Shown in pieces: positions 1-12,502 of a stretch of DNA of 64,000 bases. Both the position numbers and the translations under genes were made by a program. Every line of letters starts with the position of its first letter. Positions within the stretch are counted from its first letter, which is position 1. The notes beneath the pieces were generated by a model that worked only from the letters and a program-made list of their open reading frames with translations, was not told the DNA's origin and did no database searches. Source of the DNA: Apostichopus japonicus (lineage: Eukaryota; Echinodermata; Holothuroidea; Aspidochirotida; Stichopodidae); NCBI RefSeq assembly GCF_037975245.1, contig NC_092571.1, positions 27,172,564 to 27,236,563 of the forward strand, given 5' to 3'.

Positions 1-105
1 TAGCTCGATAAACTACTATTGTTTTTCTAGTGTCCTGTTAAACTATACCACTTTGTTCTATTGTTCTTATGTATAGACGAAATAAATGAAATGAAATGAA
101 ATATT
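1..105 (+). mobile_element. 3' end of a non-LTR retrotransposon (LINE)
   Basis: The stretch ends in a short tandem tail of the aaatgaaatgaaatg type near 83-102. CR1/L2-like LINEs end this way, in place of a plain poly(A). The paralogous block near 17.79 kb has no such tail before the shared sequence that starts at 'gatagcagacc', so the LINE end is an insertion particular to this copy. The body lies outside the window. Confidence 0.6.
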
Positions 106-1291
106 GATAGCAGACCACCTGGAAAGAAGGTTGAGTGCAAAGATGACTTAACTGCTTTAAAAAAGAACAAGTCAACTTAAATAACGTCTCTTAACATTTT
201 AATCGCATTATATCATGCATAGTGGCCGAAAGCCATTAATATCCTTAACTTAAAACTGTTGGTAAGCAGCATTTGTTGGCGGTTAGCCGCATAGTTTGCC
301 TACAATAATTGATTGTTATTTTTAAGATAGAACGTATTACGATGATTTTGCACTGTTCAACAACGTTCAATGAAACGTCTGTTAGCAAAAGGTGAAGGAC
401 ATTAAATGTAACGCTACTCATACACAATTAAAACTCCAGTGTCTCCCTTTTTAACGCAAAATATTGCATATGTAACTTAGTTTGAAACAGATATTATCTC
501 ATGTTTACCCTTGGCTTAGGAGAAAGGATTAATGAATACAGGAATATAAATGTACTTTTATGCAATCTGTTTTAAATTGAACAATTGCCAGGCAACCATT
601 TACAGGCTGTATAGATAACATTCAACAGAAAACCGACTCGCACTTTCTGTCACAGATTCTTGAACTATTTTATGCTCCGAGGAAGTAAAAGAGCCACATG
701 AAAAAGAAATTATCAGTTATCAATTACAATATGAAAAACGGTTGTTGAGCAAACCCTGTAATCTGACCATAGCAACAAAATAAAAATGCCGTGGAACGTT
801 AAACACAGAATAAACTTAACCTTACGCAAAAGAATTCCTCATTATCGAAGATGCGCTCAGTTGTATACGTGTTGAGACTTTGGCTATAGTAGGCCTACGA
901 CTTACTATCAACATTTAGGTGTTCTGCAAATGAATTCAGGGATAAAATAGAATTTCTTACCCGATATGTCTCCAAAGCGGAGACAGAATCCACTTACAGA
1001 AGTAAGTATGATTGTAATTATAAATTACAGAAGATGCTGTGACATTATGACACATTACTTTACACACTGAGTTTTAATAGGTCCAGTAACGTTATTGCTA
1101 TATTCAAACTATAGCGTTTTGATTAAAATTCTTTAAAATTGTAAACAAATTGCAATTCGTATTAATTTCAGTTTTTTTTTTACTTAATGAAGTCGTTGAT
1201 TAACAATTAACAGTTTAAGGCAGATCAGTATCACTGTAGCATTATCAAAATGCTCTCGTGAAGGAAGAATTAGCAGAATAATATATTACTG

Positions 1292-1653
1292 CAAGGGCGT
1301 AGGGACCGGGGGGGCTGGGCCCAGTGAAAAATATGGAGGGGCGGAAGTATCATTCCGCCCCCCCCCCCCGCTTCGCAAGTCAGAAACCCCTTTTTCATTT
1401 CCAGATGAGAAAAAAATCTCATTTGGAACACCAAATTGCATCTGAGGCCAGGTTAAAATGCAAAATTATATACAAAATGGATTGGGTGGGTTGAAGTGTG
1501 CTATATTGCACCAAAATGCATCTGAGGCCACCTGGAAATGCAAAAAAAAAACAAAGGGGAGGGGGACACCCCCTCCCCTTAGACCCCTCCCCCAGGCCGG
1601 CGATCAGTCTTCAGCCCCCCCCCCCCGCTCAAAAGTACCTTCCTACGCCGCTG
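1292..1653 (+). mobile_element. hAT-type MITE with 8-bp target duplication
   Basis: The element starts caagggcgtagg and ends cctacgccgctg, giving imperfect terminal inverted repeats. It is flanked by the 8-bp direct repeat tattactg at 1284-1291 and 1654-1661. The paralogous block near 18.98 kb reads 'atatgactgtattgc' with no insert, which is an empty site. Inside are long G and C homopolymers. It has no coding capacity and belongs to the same family as 24612-24955. Confidence 0.88.
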
Positions 1654-2934
1654 TATTACTGTATTGCTATATGAAAATCATTGTTTCACTGAGATATCTC
1701 TTTCATTAGCATACATTTTAACACTGTAGTTACTGTGTCAAAACATTTCCTTGTATTAGCTATAAAGTACATTATAACAGCTTTGCAACTATTCACGTGC
1801 ATCTGTATATGAGTTTCCCTGTATGTATCAATCGTTAAAAGTGAAATTGTGTACAACTAAAACTGAAAGTGAAACCCCCTCTCCCGATGAAGAGACTTTG
1901 TGGAGAAACAAACGTGAGTATTATTATTATAAACGTGAGTATTATTATTATAAGTGCAAAAGCCTAGAGTGATTTAAATAAATATTCATTGTGTACTTAG
2001 GAATGTTGAAAGGATTTCCCCTAGAAGTAGATGACTCAACACTACAATAGCATGACCTTTAGTTTTTCAAGTGCTGAAACTGACGTCTTGGACACGTGAC
2101 GAGATATATATTCGCTTCCTTATTGATGTGTATGTTTGTGGGGTTATGATTCCTTTATCGTGATTCTTTAAAAGGATGAAATACCCGTATGCAGATTTAA
2201 TGATCATGTTATCACGTGAAAACATCTAAGTGACAAAGGCCACAATTCACAGTATTGCAATAAGAAATATCGATTTAAAATAAAGTTTTAATGGTTCTTT
2301 GTGTTTCTTAAACTAGTAGTGGTGTTACGGATCAAATAATCCTCTATAACGTAAACTGAAGAAGATTAATTAGTATTTTGTGCTTTCATTTATTTGTATT
2401 TTAAGCTTTCATTTTCACTGTAAATATTATTTATACTTTGTAAAGTTGATCATCATACGCACGTTTGCTTACTGTCTTGATAGTGTTTAGGTGAATACCG
2501 ATATCATCATCTTAATTGTAAGGATCTTGTGTTACTGACCTCATTCAGAGATGACTTCGTTATATGCATATCATAACAAGGAGATGTTAGAGAATGAAGA
2601 CTTAGATGTTCACGTGACATTATATTGTGCATCTACTTATTTTTTTCTTCTTAAACGTACATTCAGATTATGCAATGAATTGTAAAAAAGTCTTAACGTA
2701 TGTTCTAGGGTAGGCACATATAAAAAACATTGGACATACTTATTATATGTGTTATATCGAAATACTCGATTCAAACGCCTTGTATTAAAGTATACTGAAT
2801 ATAAGTTATGTCATAAAAATGCTATTATGATGTAGATTTTCTTTCGATTCGATTGTGAACCGTTGGACTTTATAACAAACGACATGCTTGCTTTCACAGT
2901 ATAAACAGAGTAGGTGTTCAACGCTTATAAATGC

Positions 2935-2935
<1 letters not shown>

Positions 2936-3001
<66 letters not shown>
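2936..3001. repeat. (TA)n microsatellite
   Basis: About 65 bp of uninterrupted TA. A homologous tract lies at the same place in the flank copy at 59725-59775, so the microsatellite is an old part of the duplicated block. Confidence 0.97.
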
Positions 3002-3004
<3 letters not shown>

Positions 3005-3444
3005 CCAGAAAGTTGTATTAAATCATTATTTAATGCTCTTAATGTATCATTCTTTCTGGCTGTCGACAGTGCGTGGTGGTTTGCAATTGCATAGTCTCAA
3101 CAAATGAGACCAACGAAAGGGAAATTCATTCGTTGTCGTCTTGCGCGCCCATCTCCCAGTATGTGCGTGGAGGTCAGTGTTAAGGCTCTGGGTCTTATGT
3201 AAACAGTCTATTACAGTAAGACGTCTGTTCAGCTGCAGAATACAAATGTCGCACTGGAGGGACGGATATATTCAGACTTATTCCACTAATGTGTATCATG
3301 TTACGTAATACAAAATAATGCCGTCTGTCATTAAATAAATTTTAAAAATAAAGTACTTAATACGGTATACATCATAATTATAAAAAAGTGACGAATCAAT
3401 AACCGAAACGTATATGAAGATAAGTTTCGAACAAAAAAGAATAA

Positions 3445-4761
3445 TCAATTAACAATATCGTATTGTTCATCTTCTTGTAAAGGTTCGCAGGGAGACAGAT
3501 AACCACCACTGTCATAAGTAAATAAAGATGAATTAATGTTCGTATAGTTATCCGTGGGGAGATTTAATGCATTGCTATTATCAATCTGAGATTCAATCGG
3601 TGGGAATATGTCATCGTTCATGGATGTATTTCTATCATTAGCATTATTTGCACTAGGGTTCTCTCCGGCGGAAACATTTAAGTGATATTTACATAATATT
3701 ATCACAATGAGACATATAAAACATAAGCAGATGACCATGACAACTAATAAAACAGCTACTACTCGACCTGGGTTATTGGCTGCACTGATTTCGACCATTG
3801 ATGTGATATTTCTATCTCCATAGTAACCATTGCATTGAATATCCCCTGAGTAGACGCCTCTTCCGGTATCCGATACAGTGAGTTCAATGGATGCATCGCT
3901 TTCCCTAATATCGTATTTCCAGTGAGTTGGTATTTGAGTCCAGGATAGTCTAACTTCACTCACATTACTGGTACAACGAAATACTGCATTCCTAACATCA
4001 CTAAAATCGATAGTTGCAGGTGTCGCTGTAACAGAGAACAAAGGGAGAAACAGAATAGGTCCGAAGGAGCAAGATCCTTGATAACTCTGATAAGGTGCTG
4101 GTAAATGTTGAGAGACATTGCAGACAAAGACACTATTGTTAAACGATGAGTTGAAGGGCGATGATAGAGTCTTAGAGGGGTGCGGGTGAGAGGATACTGT
4201 TCTGGTTGAGATGTTAGTGACGTCATTGATTTTATCTCCATCTCTGAAGTAAGTTGACATCATCACTGGTGGGTCTCCTTCCTCTGAAGTACAATTCATC
4301 TCGATGTCACTTTGTACCGAATCCTCAAATATGAATCGAGATGGATATGATGACGAACACAAAGGATTAACAACATTTATCGGATTAAAGCCTCTGGTAA
4401 CGGCATATAATTTAAGTTCGCTCTGACATGTAAAAAGTGTGTCATTTAACTGACGGGTTAGGTTATTTATTTTCAAGAGAGAAGTTGTTGAATTAATCAC
4501 TTCGAACTGATAAGTGTCTGAGAACCCATCCTGTAAAACCGACTTTTCAACTATGTTTGTAAAACCTTTATCGACGATAGAGATGTATGTTGTGTTGCTT
4601 GTCTTCTGCACACAGTAAATCCCTACCTTACTACTGAACGTGAAGTATTGTATAGCGTCATCTATATTTTCAAATTGTGCATATTTTATCTTCGCTTGAG
4701 AAGAATAAGCAACCAAGAAATCAAAGATCAGCATAAGGACAAAAGTAACCTTTATAGCCAT
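3445..4761 (-). CDS. Three-Ig-domain transmembrane receptor 1 (Ig1 type A, tail type 1)
   Basis: Predicted type I membrane protein of 438 residues in one coding exon. The ORF runs on upstream to 5073. I chose the internal ATG at 4761 because it starts a signal peptide (MAIKVTFVLMLIF...) and aligns with the start at 47227, both following 'cagcttta'. Three Ig-like domains follow, with cysteine pairs C50/C112, C157/C214 (plus C135 and C231) and C263/C310. Ig3 carries W274 and a V-set-like stretch, GVYSGDIQC. There are many N-glycosylation sequons. A membrane helix lies at about 334-357. The tail has YTNI (YxN), YLSP and the C-terminal YDIV motifs, which could bind SH2 domains or serve sorting. 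Ig2 lacks a few residues around 200 that the other copies have. The family was not recognised. An immune or recognition role is inferred from architecture and copy number. Confidence 0.88.
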   Translation of the reverse strand: MAIKVTFVLMLIFDFLVAYSSQAKIKYAQFENIDDAIQYFTFSSKVGIYCVQKTSNTTYISIVDKGFTNIVEKSVLQDGFSDTYQFEVINSTTSLLKINNLTRQLNDTLFTCQSELKLYAVTRGFNPINVVNPLCSSSYPSRFIFEDSVQSDIEMNCTSEEGDPPVMMSTYFRDGDKINDVTNISTRTVSSHPHPSKTLSSPFNSSFNNSVFVCNVSQHLPAPYQSYQGSCSFGPILFLPLFSVTATPATIDFSDVRNAVFRCTSNVSEVRLSWTQIPTHWKYDIRESDASIELTVSDTGRGVYSGDIQCNGYYGDRNITSMVEISAANNPGRVVAVLLVVMVICLCFICLIVIILCKYHLNVSAGENPSANNANDRNTSMNDDIFPPIESQIDNSNALNLPTDNYTNINSSLFTYDSGGYLSPCEPLQEDEQYDIVN

Positions 4762-5079
4762 TTTAAAGCTGTATTTTTCTACCTTCTCATGAATGTACCA
4801 ATGTCCGCTTACAATTTTAATCACCTTTTCATGATCAGCTATAAAGCTGCAATCAAAAGACGTATGGCTAAAAGTGAGTCTTGAATGGTAAAGTTCTGAT
4901 GCATTAAATAAAATGTAGTAAATTAAGTTCAATACTAGTCTGATCCGTAGTAAACAAATAGTGCAGAACATATATATTTCTCGCAGAGGTGTGTATAATC
5001 GACTAGAACTATTTTTTCCCCGGTAAGCTGGTATACAGTTGAATACTAACTTTTCATTGATATTGTTACACATAACATG

Positions 5080-6260
5080 ACCATGAACAATTCCTTGTCG
5101 ATACGGCGTATAAATATTGGTACAATAAAAACAAGAAATAAATCACATGCTTGGCAGTCAAGCACTGAATCCCAAAAGAAAGCAGGAATTTGTTAGTAAG
5201 ATCCCTGATCCCTCAGTGAACACAAACAATTGTATGCTGCTTTTATAAATCAACACTTGCTTTATAACGTACTCACTGCCGGTTCGTAAATGGTTAATGA
5301 CAGTGATACACTATGTGCAGGGTACAGGTTATATTTAGAGGGCGTTTTCGAAAAATTGCGGCAGTTGCAATGCATGGAACACAAGAGCAGTTAAAGCCAT
5401 CGTTTGCAAATCGAGCTCCTGTCCAGAGACCTTTAAGAAGTTTTTACGCAGACCTGCTAGAGCTTTTGTGCATTTATTTCTTCCTTCCAGTCTCGTTCAA
5501 TTCGTGTCGATGGCACGAGGCATGATACATGATGATCGATTATCTAATTTGATTCCAATCAAAGTCAATGCGACCCTCAAAAAATAACAATGATTATCTC
5601 ACTTTCAATCGAAAACTATGACTGGCCGCGAGATTTTTTTCCCAGCGCGGAAAAGGCCATTATTTGCATACCTCGCTTCTCATTGACTGGGTCTTGCACT
5701 TTTGATGCTGAATTGAGAAGTTCTTGCTAACGCTATGCGTGTGTGTATGCAGCCTACATGAACATACACGTGCACGCACACGATCGTGATTCGCTTCAAA
5801 ACTGCATAAAAACATTGAACAGCTTGACCGTTTCTGGTTGACTATTTACTTGAGATGCTTTAAACTTTAAACTGATAGACTCTTAGTTTCAGCATAGACA
5901 TTGATTTGATTTTCAAAATTATGACCCTTTGAAACGGTTTAGATTTGATCTTTAACGGACAGCAGTTCTAACGTCGTGGGCGATTTATCATCGAGAATCA
6001 CTCTACTTATTATGAATTGGGATGTTTTATCTTTATAACATTGAATTCATCTTAATGTTTTCCATACATACCGAGTAGAGTATATCCTTTTAACTCTATA
6101 ATAACCAACGACGTTAATAAAACTTAATCTAAACTCTCCTTGGAGGCAAATTGGCGCCCAATCTGGGCAGTATAAGATCTGCGAAATTCAGTGCTCAGAT
6201 TCCTGTGTAGGCTATGTGTATACATGTACTATAGCTACTGTGTAGTACTGTATTATGTTT
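5080..6260. other. Upstream region of receptor 1; no gene seen
   Basis: No ORF with family features. By analogy with the type B genes, a non-coding 5' exon could lie here, because the sequence just before the ATG at 4761 looks like a splice acceptor (tacag|cttta on the minus strand). I could not place the exon. Confidence 0.4.
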
Positions 6261-6265
6261 AAGCA

Positions 6266-8441
6266 TGTCTGAATGCAATCCAAAAAAACGGACATAGTAA
6301 TAAGTGAGCTGTTGTGCTTCGTTGTTAATAAATGAGACACATTGTCTACTGATGAGATCGTCAAGATTTGTGAAGACTTCTACAATGACAGAGACATCGA
6401 ACTGGCGAAATAGAGTCTTTTTTTTTCACTGTCGCTATTCAAGAGGAAGGAAACGACCCTAAAATATGTTACGAGAAAAGGAAAGGAGCCAATAAGAAGC
6501 AGAAAAATGTCGAAGACATTGTTACCAATTGTTTCTGACAATTCCACAATTGTAAGAAACATATCGGAAATTCAAACAAATGTTTCTGGCATCAACTCAG
6601 CCATTAATTCTCATAAAAGTCCGATGACCAGCTTCAACCAAAGTTCCTTAATCTGGAGGAAAGATTAGCGTCCCTCGAAAATGGACTTCAAACTGGAAGC
6701 AGGACACTTCGCCCAACAACCATTTCGTCCAACTGCCATTTCGCCCAACCTTACCATTTCGCCCAACCAGCCTGGTCATTTCGCCCAACCAGCCTGGTCA
6801 TTTCGCCCAACCAGCCTGGTCATTTCGCCCAACCAGCCTGGTCATTTCGCCAAACTAGTCTGGTCATTTCGCCCAACCTTGATTAAATATGATATTTCAA
6901 AAGAAAACGTTCTGGAATTGTTAACGTTACAGGATACGAACCGAATATTAAGGAAACTTGAGGATTGATCAGTGTGTTAGGGGTTAGGTTTGATAGTAAA
7001 CGTTCGAATATTAAGGAATATTAAGGAAACTTGAAGTCCTTTACTTTGTATAACTTTAGTAAGGAAACGTTCGGGAATTTTTAACGTTACAGGATACGAA
7101 CCGAATATTAAGGAATCTTGAGGATGGATCAGTGTTTTAGGGGTTAGGTTTGATAGGTTTGATATAGTAAACGTTCGGGAATTGTTAAAGTTACGGGATA
7201 CGAACCGAGTATTAAGGAAACTTGAAGTCGTGGTTAAATTGATTACATATGTGATTACATATGTGTTTACATTGATTAAATATAGTAATTCAATATTACG
7301 GACGGGTTTTATATATATTTTTTCAATTTAATAAGGAAACGCTCGGGAATTGTTAGTCAGTAGGATGGATCAGTGTTTTAGGGGTTAGGTTTGATAGGTT
7401 TTTATGAAGACCGATTCCCCTGTGTTTGTAAAATAATATAACTTCCATTGTATGCGTAAACGCCTAAAGTGGTGTAATCCTCCCATTATACACGGAATAA
7501 CTGCTCAGACTCCGATCGATATCGAGCGGACCTCACTTTTTTATTTACCTATTACGAAGTAACCTAACCCAAAATAAATCAAATTGAACTAGTGGAATAG
7601 AAAAAGTAATATTATTCTGACTGAATATTAGTAAAAATAAGGTTGGGCGAAATGACTATGATGGTTGGGCGAAATGACCATGCTGGTTGGGCGAAATGAC
7701 CAGGCTGGTTGGGCGAAATGGCAGTTGGGCGAAATGGTTGTTGGGCGAAGTGACTAGAAAGCCTTCAAACTGATGAGAGACCTCAACAATTGCGACACAC
7801 TTGCCTGAAAGAAAATGCCCCTCGGCTCAAGAGCGATGAAGGAAACAACAAGCGAAACAACAAGCGCTTTTTGGAAGACTTCCTTCACACTGTAAATTTA
7901 CACGTGAAAAACAAATAAATAAATCAAATCAAATCAAATTATCCAGGGGAAACTGAAAGAGATTAAAACCACGTCTCCTTGGAAACCAACGTAAACACAA
8001 TTGCAATTGCAATGCTGAGAACGATCCAAGTTTGTCAACAATTGTCCGTGAAGGAGGTAAGCGGAGGTTTGTGCAGGGCAGTACCAAACAAGCATCGACC
8101 TAGCAAAAATCTAGGAAAGAACCGTTGGTGGGCAAGGCTAGCGAAACTGGAATTGCAGCAGCAAAGCAACAACGAATCGCAAATGTTTTGCTGCAATGAT
8201 CCTGAGGAACTAAAGACCTATCTTGAGGAAAAACTTAGTCTCAAAGTTGCTTGTACACGGCTCAAGAGCAAATACGCTGACTATTATAGTTCGTTTTTTT
8301 ATCAGAGCTGAATGTGATGATCCATCATACTTTATGAATCATGATATTTGGCTTGAGGGCATTTATTTCCGCTGGTACAGACCAAATCGCAACGTAAGGA
8401 AACCTGATGATGTCACGCAGCCCGAGGAAGCTGTCAACTAA
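6266..8441 (+). pseudogene. LINE ORF1 remnant
   Basis: Reading across frameshifts, the 5' part gives a conserved start (KKTDIVISELLCFVVN), then a segment resembling SxDEIVKICEDFY, which I recognise from ORF1 proteins of CR1/L2-like LINEs. After the inserted element, the 3' part (7979-8441) reads KTYLEEKLSLKVACTRLKSK and ends in a WLEG...WYRP segment, matching the C-terminal end of such ORF1 proteins. A frame change falls near 8290, and there are in-frame stops near 6410 and 6530. Not functional. Confidence 0.7.
6696..7762. mobile_element. DNA transposon with long inverted arrays of a 21-bp repeat (Mutator-like?)
   Basis: The left arm (6703-6880) holds tandem copies of a unit like catttcgcccaaccagcctgg. 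The right arm (7648-7752) holds the same unit inverted. The outermost part, cacttcgcccaacaacc, matches at both ends in inverted orientation. The LINE sequence outside shows a candidate 10-bp target duplication, cttcaaactg, at 6686-6695 and 7763-7772. The middle is AT-rich, with a repeated segment around 6890-7390 and no transposase. The duplication length and long terminal arrays fit a non-autonomous Mutator-like element. That class assignment is inference. Confidence 0.75.
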
Positions 8442-10295
8442 GGTGTCACCTATGGCTAATGGACATACACAAAACTTTGGTAATGAAGAGTCGTTTGTTC
8501 ACCTTTCAACTGCCTAACAAACTCTCACCTTAATAACATTTTCAATGATACTAAAGCCCGTATTGAACATTGCCTAAAAAACAACAATTTTAAGTCCTAT
8601 TTAGATGGCATTGATGACCATCATACCCTAAATTCAAATTGTGGTTACCATGATCAAACCTCATTTTTTAATACTGTCAGTGGTTAAAACATAATTTGTC
8701 TGTTTTCCTCATAAATATAAGAAGCCTTTCTAAGCATTACACTGAACTTATTGCATATCTTGAATGTCTATCCCACGACTTTGATGTTATAATGCTAACT
8801 GAAGTAGGAAAATGTCACTCACAGTCCTTCCCCAACTTATTACTTGATTATGCTTTTGAGTTTGTTTCGTCTGATTCCAAATGAGGTGGTGTTGGAATTT
8901 TCATTAAAAAGAAGTTCGTGAACAACATCACAATCAGGAAAAAACAACTATATAATTCGAGTTGTCAATGTCTCAATTGCCAAATCGAAGATATCTGTTT
9001 GGATGTTGCATGTAATAGCCAGTGTTATACTTTCATAGTATGTTATCGGCATCCCAAAGGCAACATTAAACACTTTGTTGAGGCCCTAGAGGCTACAATG
9101 CTGTCTGTAGAACGTAATGCACTGTTTGTTTTTGCTGGAGATCTAAATATTGACCTCCTAAAAATCAACACTATCCGTGCAGTTAATGACTACCTAAATC
9201 TTATGAGATGTAGTTTGTTTACCCCTACCATTACACTTCCAACTAGAGTTACTGGAATACTATATCTCTTATTGACCATATTTTCGTCCGTTTGCCAGCT
9301 GATCGCTTCACTGTAAACATTACCTCCGGCAACCTGTATTGTGACATAAGTGATCACTTACCAAATTTCTGTTTTATCAGCAATACTGTCAAAAACACAA
9401 ATAAGTTAAGACCAATGGTTAGACTAAACACCAATAGAAATTATTATTACTTTGTTCAGTTAGTTGAATCTACTGACTTTTCGTAGATAATATGCTCTTT
9501 CAAATGTTAACGGTGCCTATAACGCTTTTATTCTTCAACTTACACGTACTTTACATGACGCCAGTTTTTCTAAAGTTAAACTCTCTAGAAAGAAGTTAAG
9601 GGATAAACCATGGGTAACAGCGGGTCTATTTTCACAAAAATATTCTCTATCGTAAGTATATTGATCATCCGTCTCCTGAAAGACGTGCAAATCTTTCAAA
9701 GTATAGATGCATCCTTAACAAATCTATTCGATATGCTAAGTCTTCCTATTACAGAAGTATTCTTGATGCTAATAAGTTCTCTCTCGAAAAACATGGGCTA
9801 CACTAAACGAACTCCTAAATATGAAAAGGAAGAATAGTCCAGTTATTAATAACCTTGTCCACAACAATACATCGAATCTTAGTGATGACGCTGGTAGTGC
9901 CAACGCTTTCAACGACTACTTCATAAATGTAGGAAAAAAACTTGGAGAAAATATTCATTGCAACTCTGACGCTAACCAGTTTATGGATACTGGTTCGCCG
10001 CAAACCATTTTCCTTTCACCTGTTACCGATGAAGAAATACTCAAAGGGATCAACTCCTTGAAAGATGGTAAATCTCCCGGTGTTGATGGAATCACTCCTT
10101 ATGTCTTGAAATCAGTTTGTCCCCATTTTGTGTTATATTTTCAATCTTGTGCTCTCTTCTGGTATCTACCCTGATGGCCTTAAAGTAGCTAAGGTTGTCC
10201 CGATTTTTAAAAAGGGTGATCACAAACTTCCTGAATATATTGCCCTATTAGCTTATTACCCTGTTTCAACAAATTACTTGAAAGAATAATTGAAC

Positions 10296-11711
10296 AAGAG
10301 CCCAAGGGCACTGTGGTTCCTTGCGTAGGGGTATATGACAATACACATAATATTATAATAGCAAGATTGGGCTCAAATAGTCCCAGTAATTGTGGTCCTG
10401 CATGTACCCATAAAGTAACCAACACTATAGCCAACACTTTTGTGATCACAAATTGTGATCGGATTTTTGATCGGAAGGCACTTTTGAGATCTGAATATGG
10501 CGTCGAAAATGTAAGAAATATAAGGTCACCTACAAGCGGGTCAACAGATATGATAACATTGTTGACCTCAGATCACATGACTGTTAAGTTTGAAAATGTT
10601 CCACCACCCCATTCACAACGTGTCCCAAAGTATCAATTGTGTCCGACCTTGGCACTGGGAGTTAATTGCATTCAATGTCTAAACATTAACTTTGAAATTG
10701 CATAACTTCACACACAAAGCTCACCCGGGTGTCAACCCATTGACATTTTTGATCGGATGGTACCTTTGATATCCAAATCTAGCATCAAAACCAAACATTT
10801 TCTTATTCGCCCGTTTTCTCCCAAAATAAGCAAATTTTTTCTAATGTGACCTTTGACCTTTTGACCTTGGTTTCAGATGTAGTTTGATCTTCTGATTCCA
10901 AAAATGAACACGACAAGTCTATACAGCCATTCTAACTCCGACCGAAAACTCTGACCCCATTATAACTTCACACACAAAGGTCACACGGGGTCAACCTATT
11001 GACATTTATGATCAGAAGGTACCTTTGACATCTGAAAATAGCATCGAAACTGTAAAAATCTCCAAAACACTTAAAGGTCACCAGAGGTCAAATTGAGGTG
11101 AAGGGTGACTCAGATGCGGGTCGACAATTGGATTACATTAAAACAACTTCCATCCCTAACGGACAATTCGTTCTCAAGTTATTGCAAAAATACTTTTTTG
11201 AACATTAATTGACCTTTGGCAACTTTTGATCGGTGAGACGTGAATATAGCATCAAAACTATAAAAATTCAAACATTTTTTCTTTTTCCAATTTCTCCCCC
11301 CAAAATACTAGTTTTTTAACATTAATTGACCTTTGGTGATCTCGGATCACATCACCGTTAAGTTTGTAAATATACCCCTATATCATTTGCAACTTGTCCC
11401 AGAATATCAACCGTGTCACACATTGGCACTGTGAGTTTAAATGTCTGAAAATTAACTTTGACCCTGGGAGTTATTGTAGTTTCAATATTTTGGGTTTTTG
11501 GCCTCTAACTGACCTTTAGTGACCTTCACAGGCACCACAAACAATAGGGCACACCTTCTCACTATGGCGGATCTATAAACCAAGTTTGTCATCAATCCAA
11601 CATTCCCTTATGTTGAGTTACAATGTACCCAAGCAAGTGTCACAGACGCACACACACACGCACACACAAACCTGACTACATAGGTTCCTTTTGCTAAAGC
11701 AAGGAACCAAA
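10296..11711. mobile_element. Hairpin-ended non-autonomous element inside the LINE
   Basis: The LINE reading frame breaks in ...LLERIIEQ at about 10296 and resumes after 11709. The insert begins with a small palindrome (gcccaagggc, 10300-10309) and ends with a hairpin at 11683-11708 (ggttcctt...aaggaacc). An inverted match of tggttccttgc (10314-10324) occurs at 11699-11709. The interior has repeated 'gacctttga' and 'gatcgg' segments and no transposase. The ends resemble those of 27851-29145. Class uncertain: Helentron-like or a TIR element. Confidence 0.72.
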
Positions 11712-12502
11712 AACGTCTACGTGAATATTGGGATAAGAATGATATCCTCTCTGATTTTCAGTTTGGCTTCAGGAAAGGTCATGACCCTAGTCATGCTATT
11801 CTTGAAACGTTACATTGTATTCGCTCATACTTAGGCTAGGGCGAAACTGTTCTTTGTCTTTACTTAGATTTGAAGAAGGCGTTTGACACCGTCAATCATA
11901 AATTTCTCCTTAAAAAGATTTATGCATACGGCTTTCGTGGGAATGCATATGATGTCATGTCCAGCTACCTATCCAATAGAAGACAGGGTATGTATGTTAA
12001 TGGTATTTGATCTGACCAGTGTATTATCAATACTGGCGTTCCTCAGGGGTCAGTGTTGGGACCATTGTTATTTCTTATTTATGTTAACGATATTGGTAAC
12101 GTAATTCCTAACGATCATCTGAGGCCCTTTGCTGACGCCACCAACGTGCTTGTCCATGACAAGAATTGTGTAAACCTTCAGTCCAAGGCCAAATCGACTT
12201 TAGGGAAACTAAAATATTGGTTTTACGCAAACAAGCTTACACTACACCTTGGCAAAACCAACTACACAGCATTTCACTGTAGAGAGCACGATTTCCATCC
12301 ATGCCCAGATTCCTTTACTCTTAACAATACTCAGATCTGTAGAACAACTTTTGCCACATACTTGGGGGTTCTTATTGATGATAAATTGACCTTCAAGCCA
12401 CATATAGATAACCTTTGCAACAGCCTTATCAAGTACACAGGCATTTTCTATAGATGTTCACTTTCACTCACCGTCGCTCTCCAGATTAACTATGCACTAG
12501 TC

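Larger units (their letters stand above)
106..3444 (+). repeat. Receptor 3'-flanking segmental duplication, copy 1
   Basis: This block lies downstream of the minus-strand receptor gene at 3445-4761. It is closely similar, in the same order, to 17781-20070, 57490-60273 and (its later part) 62393-63445. Part of it matches 43738-45898, and part is inverted at 63450-64000. A MITE at 1292-1653 and a (TA)n tract at 2936-3001 interrupt it. I see no convincing gene inside. Short ORFs recur between copies only because the DNA is duplicated. Confidence 0.85.

Noticed and set aside
3759-4241. Other-frame ORFs inside the receptor genes, with look-alikes at 39151-39624 and 60588-61058
   Set aside because: They recur only because the real reading frame is conserved. 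They have no start context or domain of their own.
4642-5073. N-terminal extension of receptor 1 to the ATG at 5073
   Set aside because: The extra 104 residues have no counterpart in the other copies and would bury the signal peptide.
6703-6880. CRISPR-like regularly spaced repeats (21-bp units)
   Set aside because: The units are directly tandem without unique spacers, recur inverted at 7648-7752, and the genome is animal.
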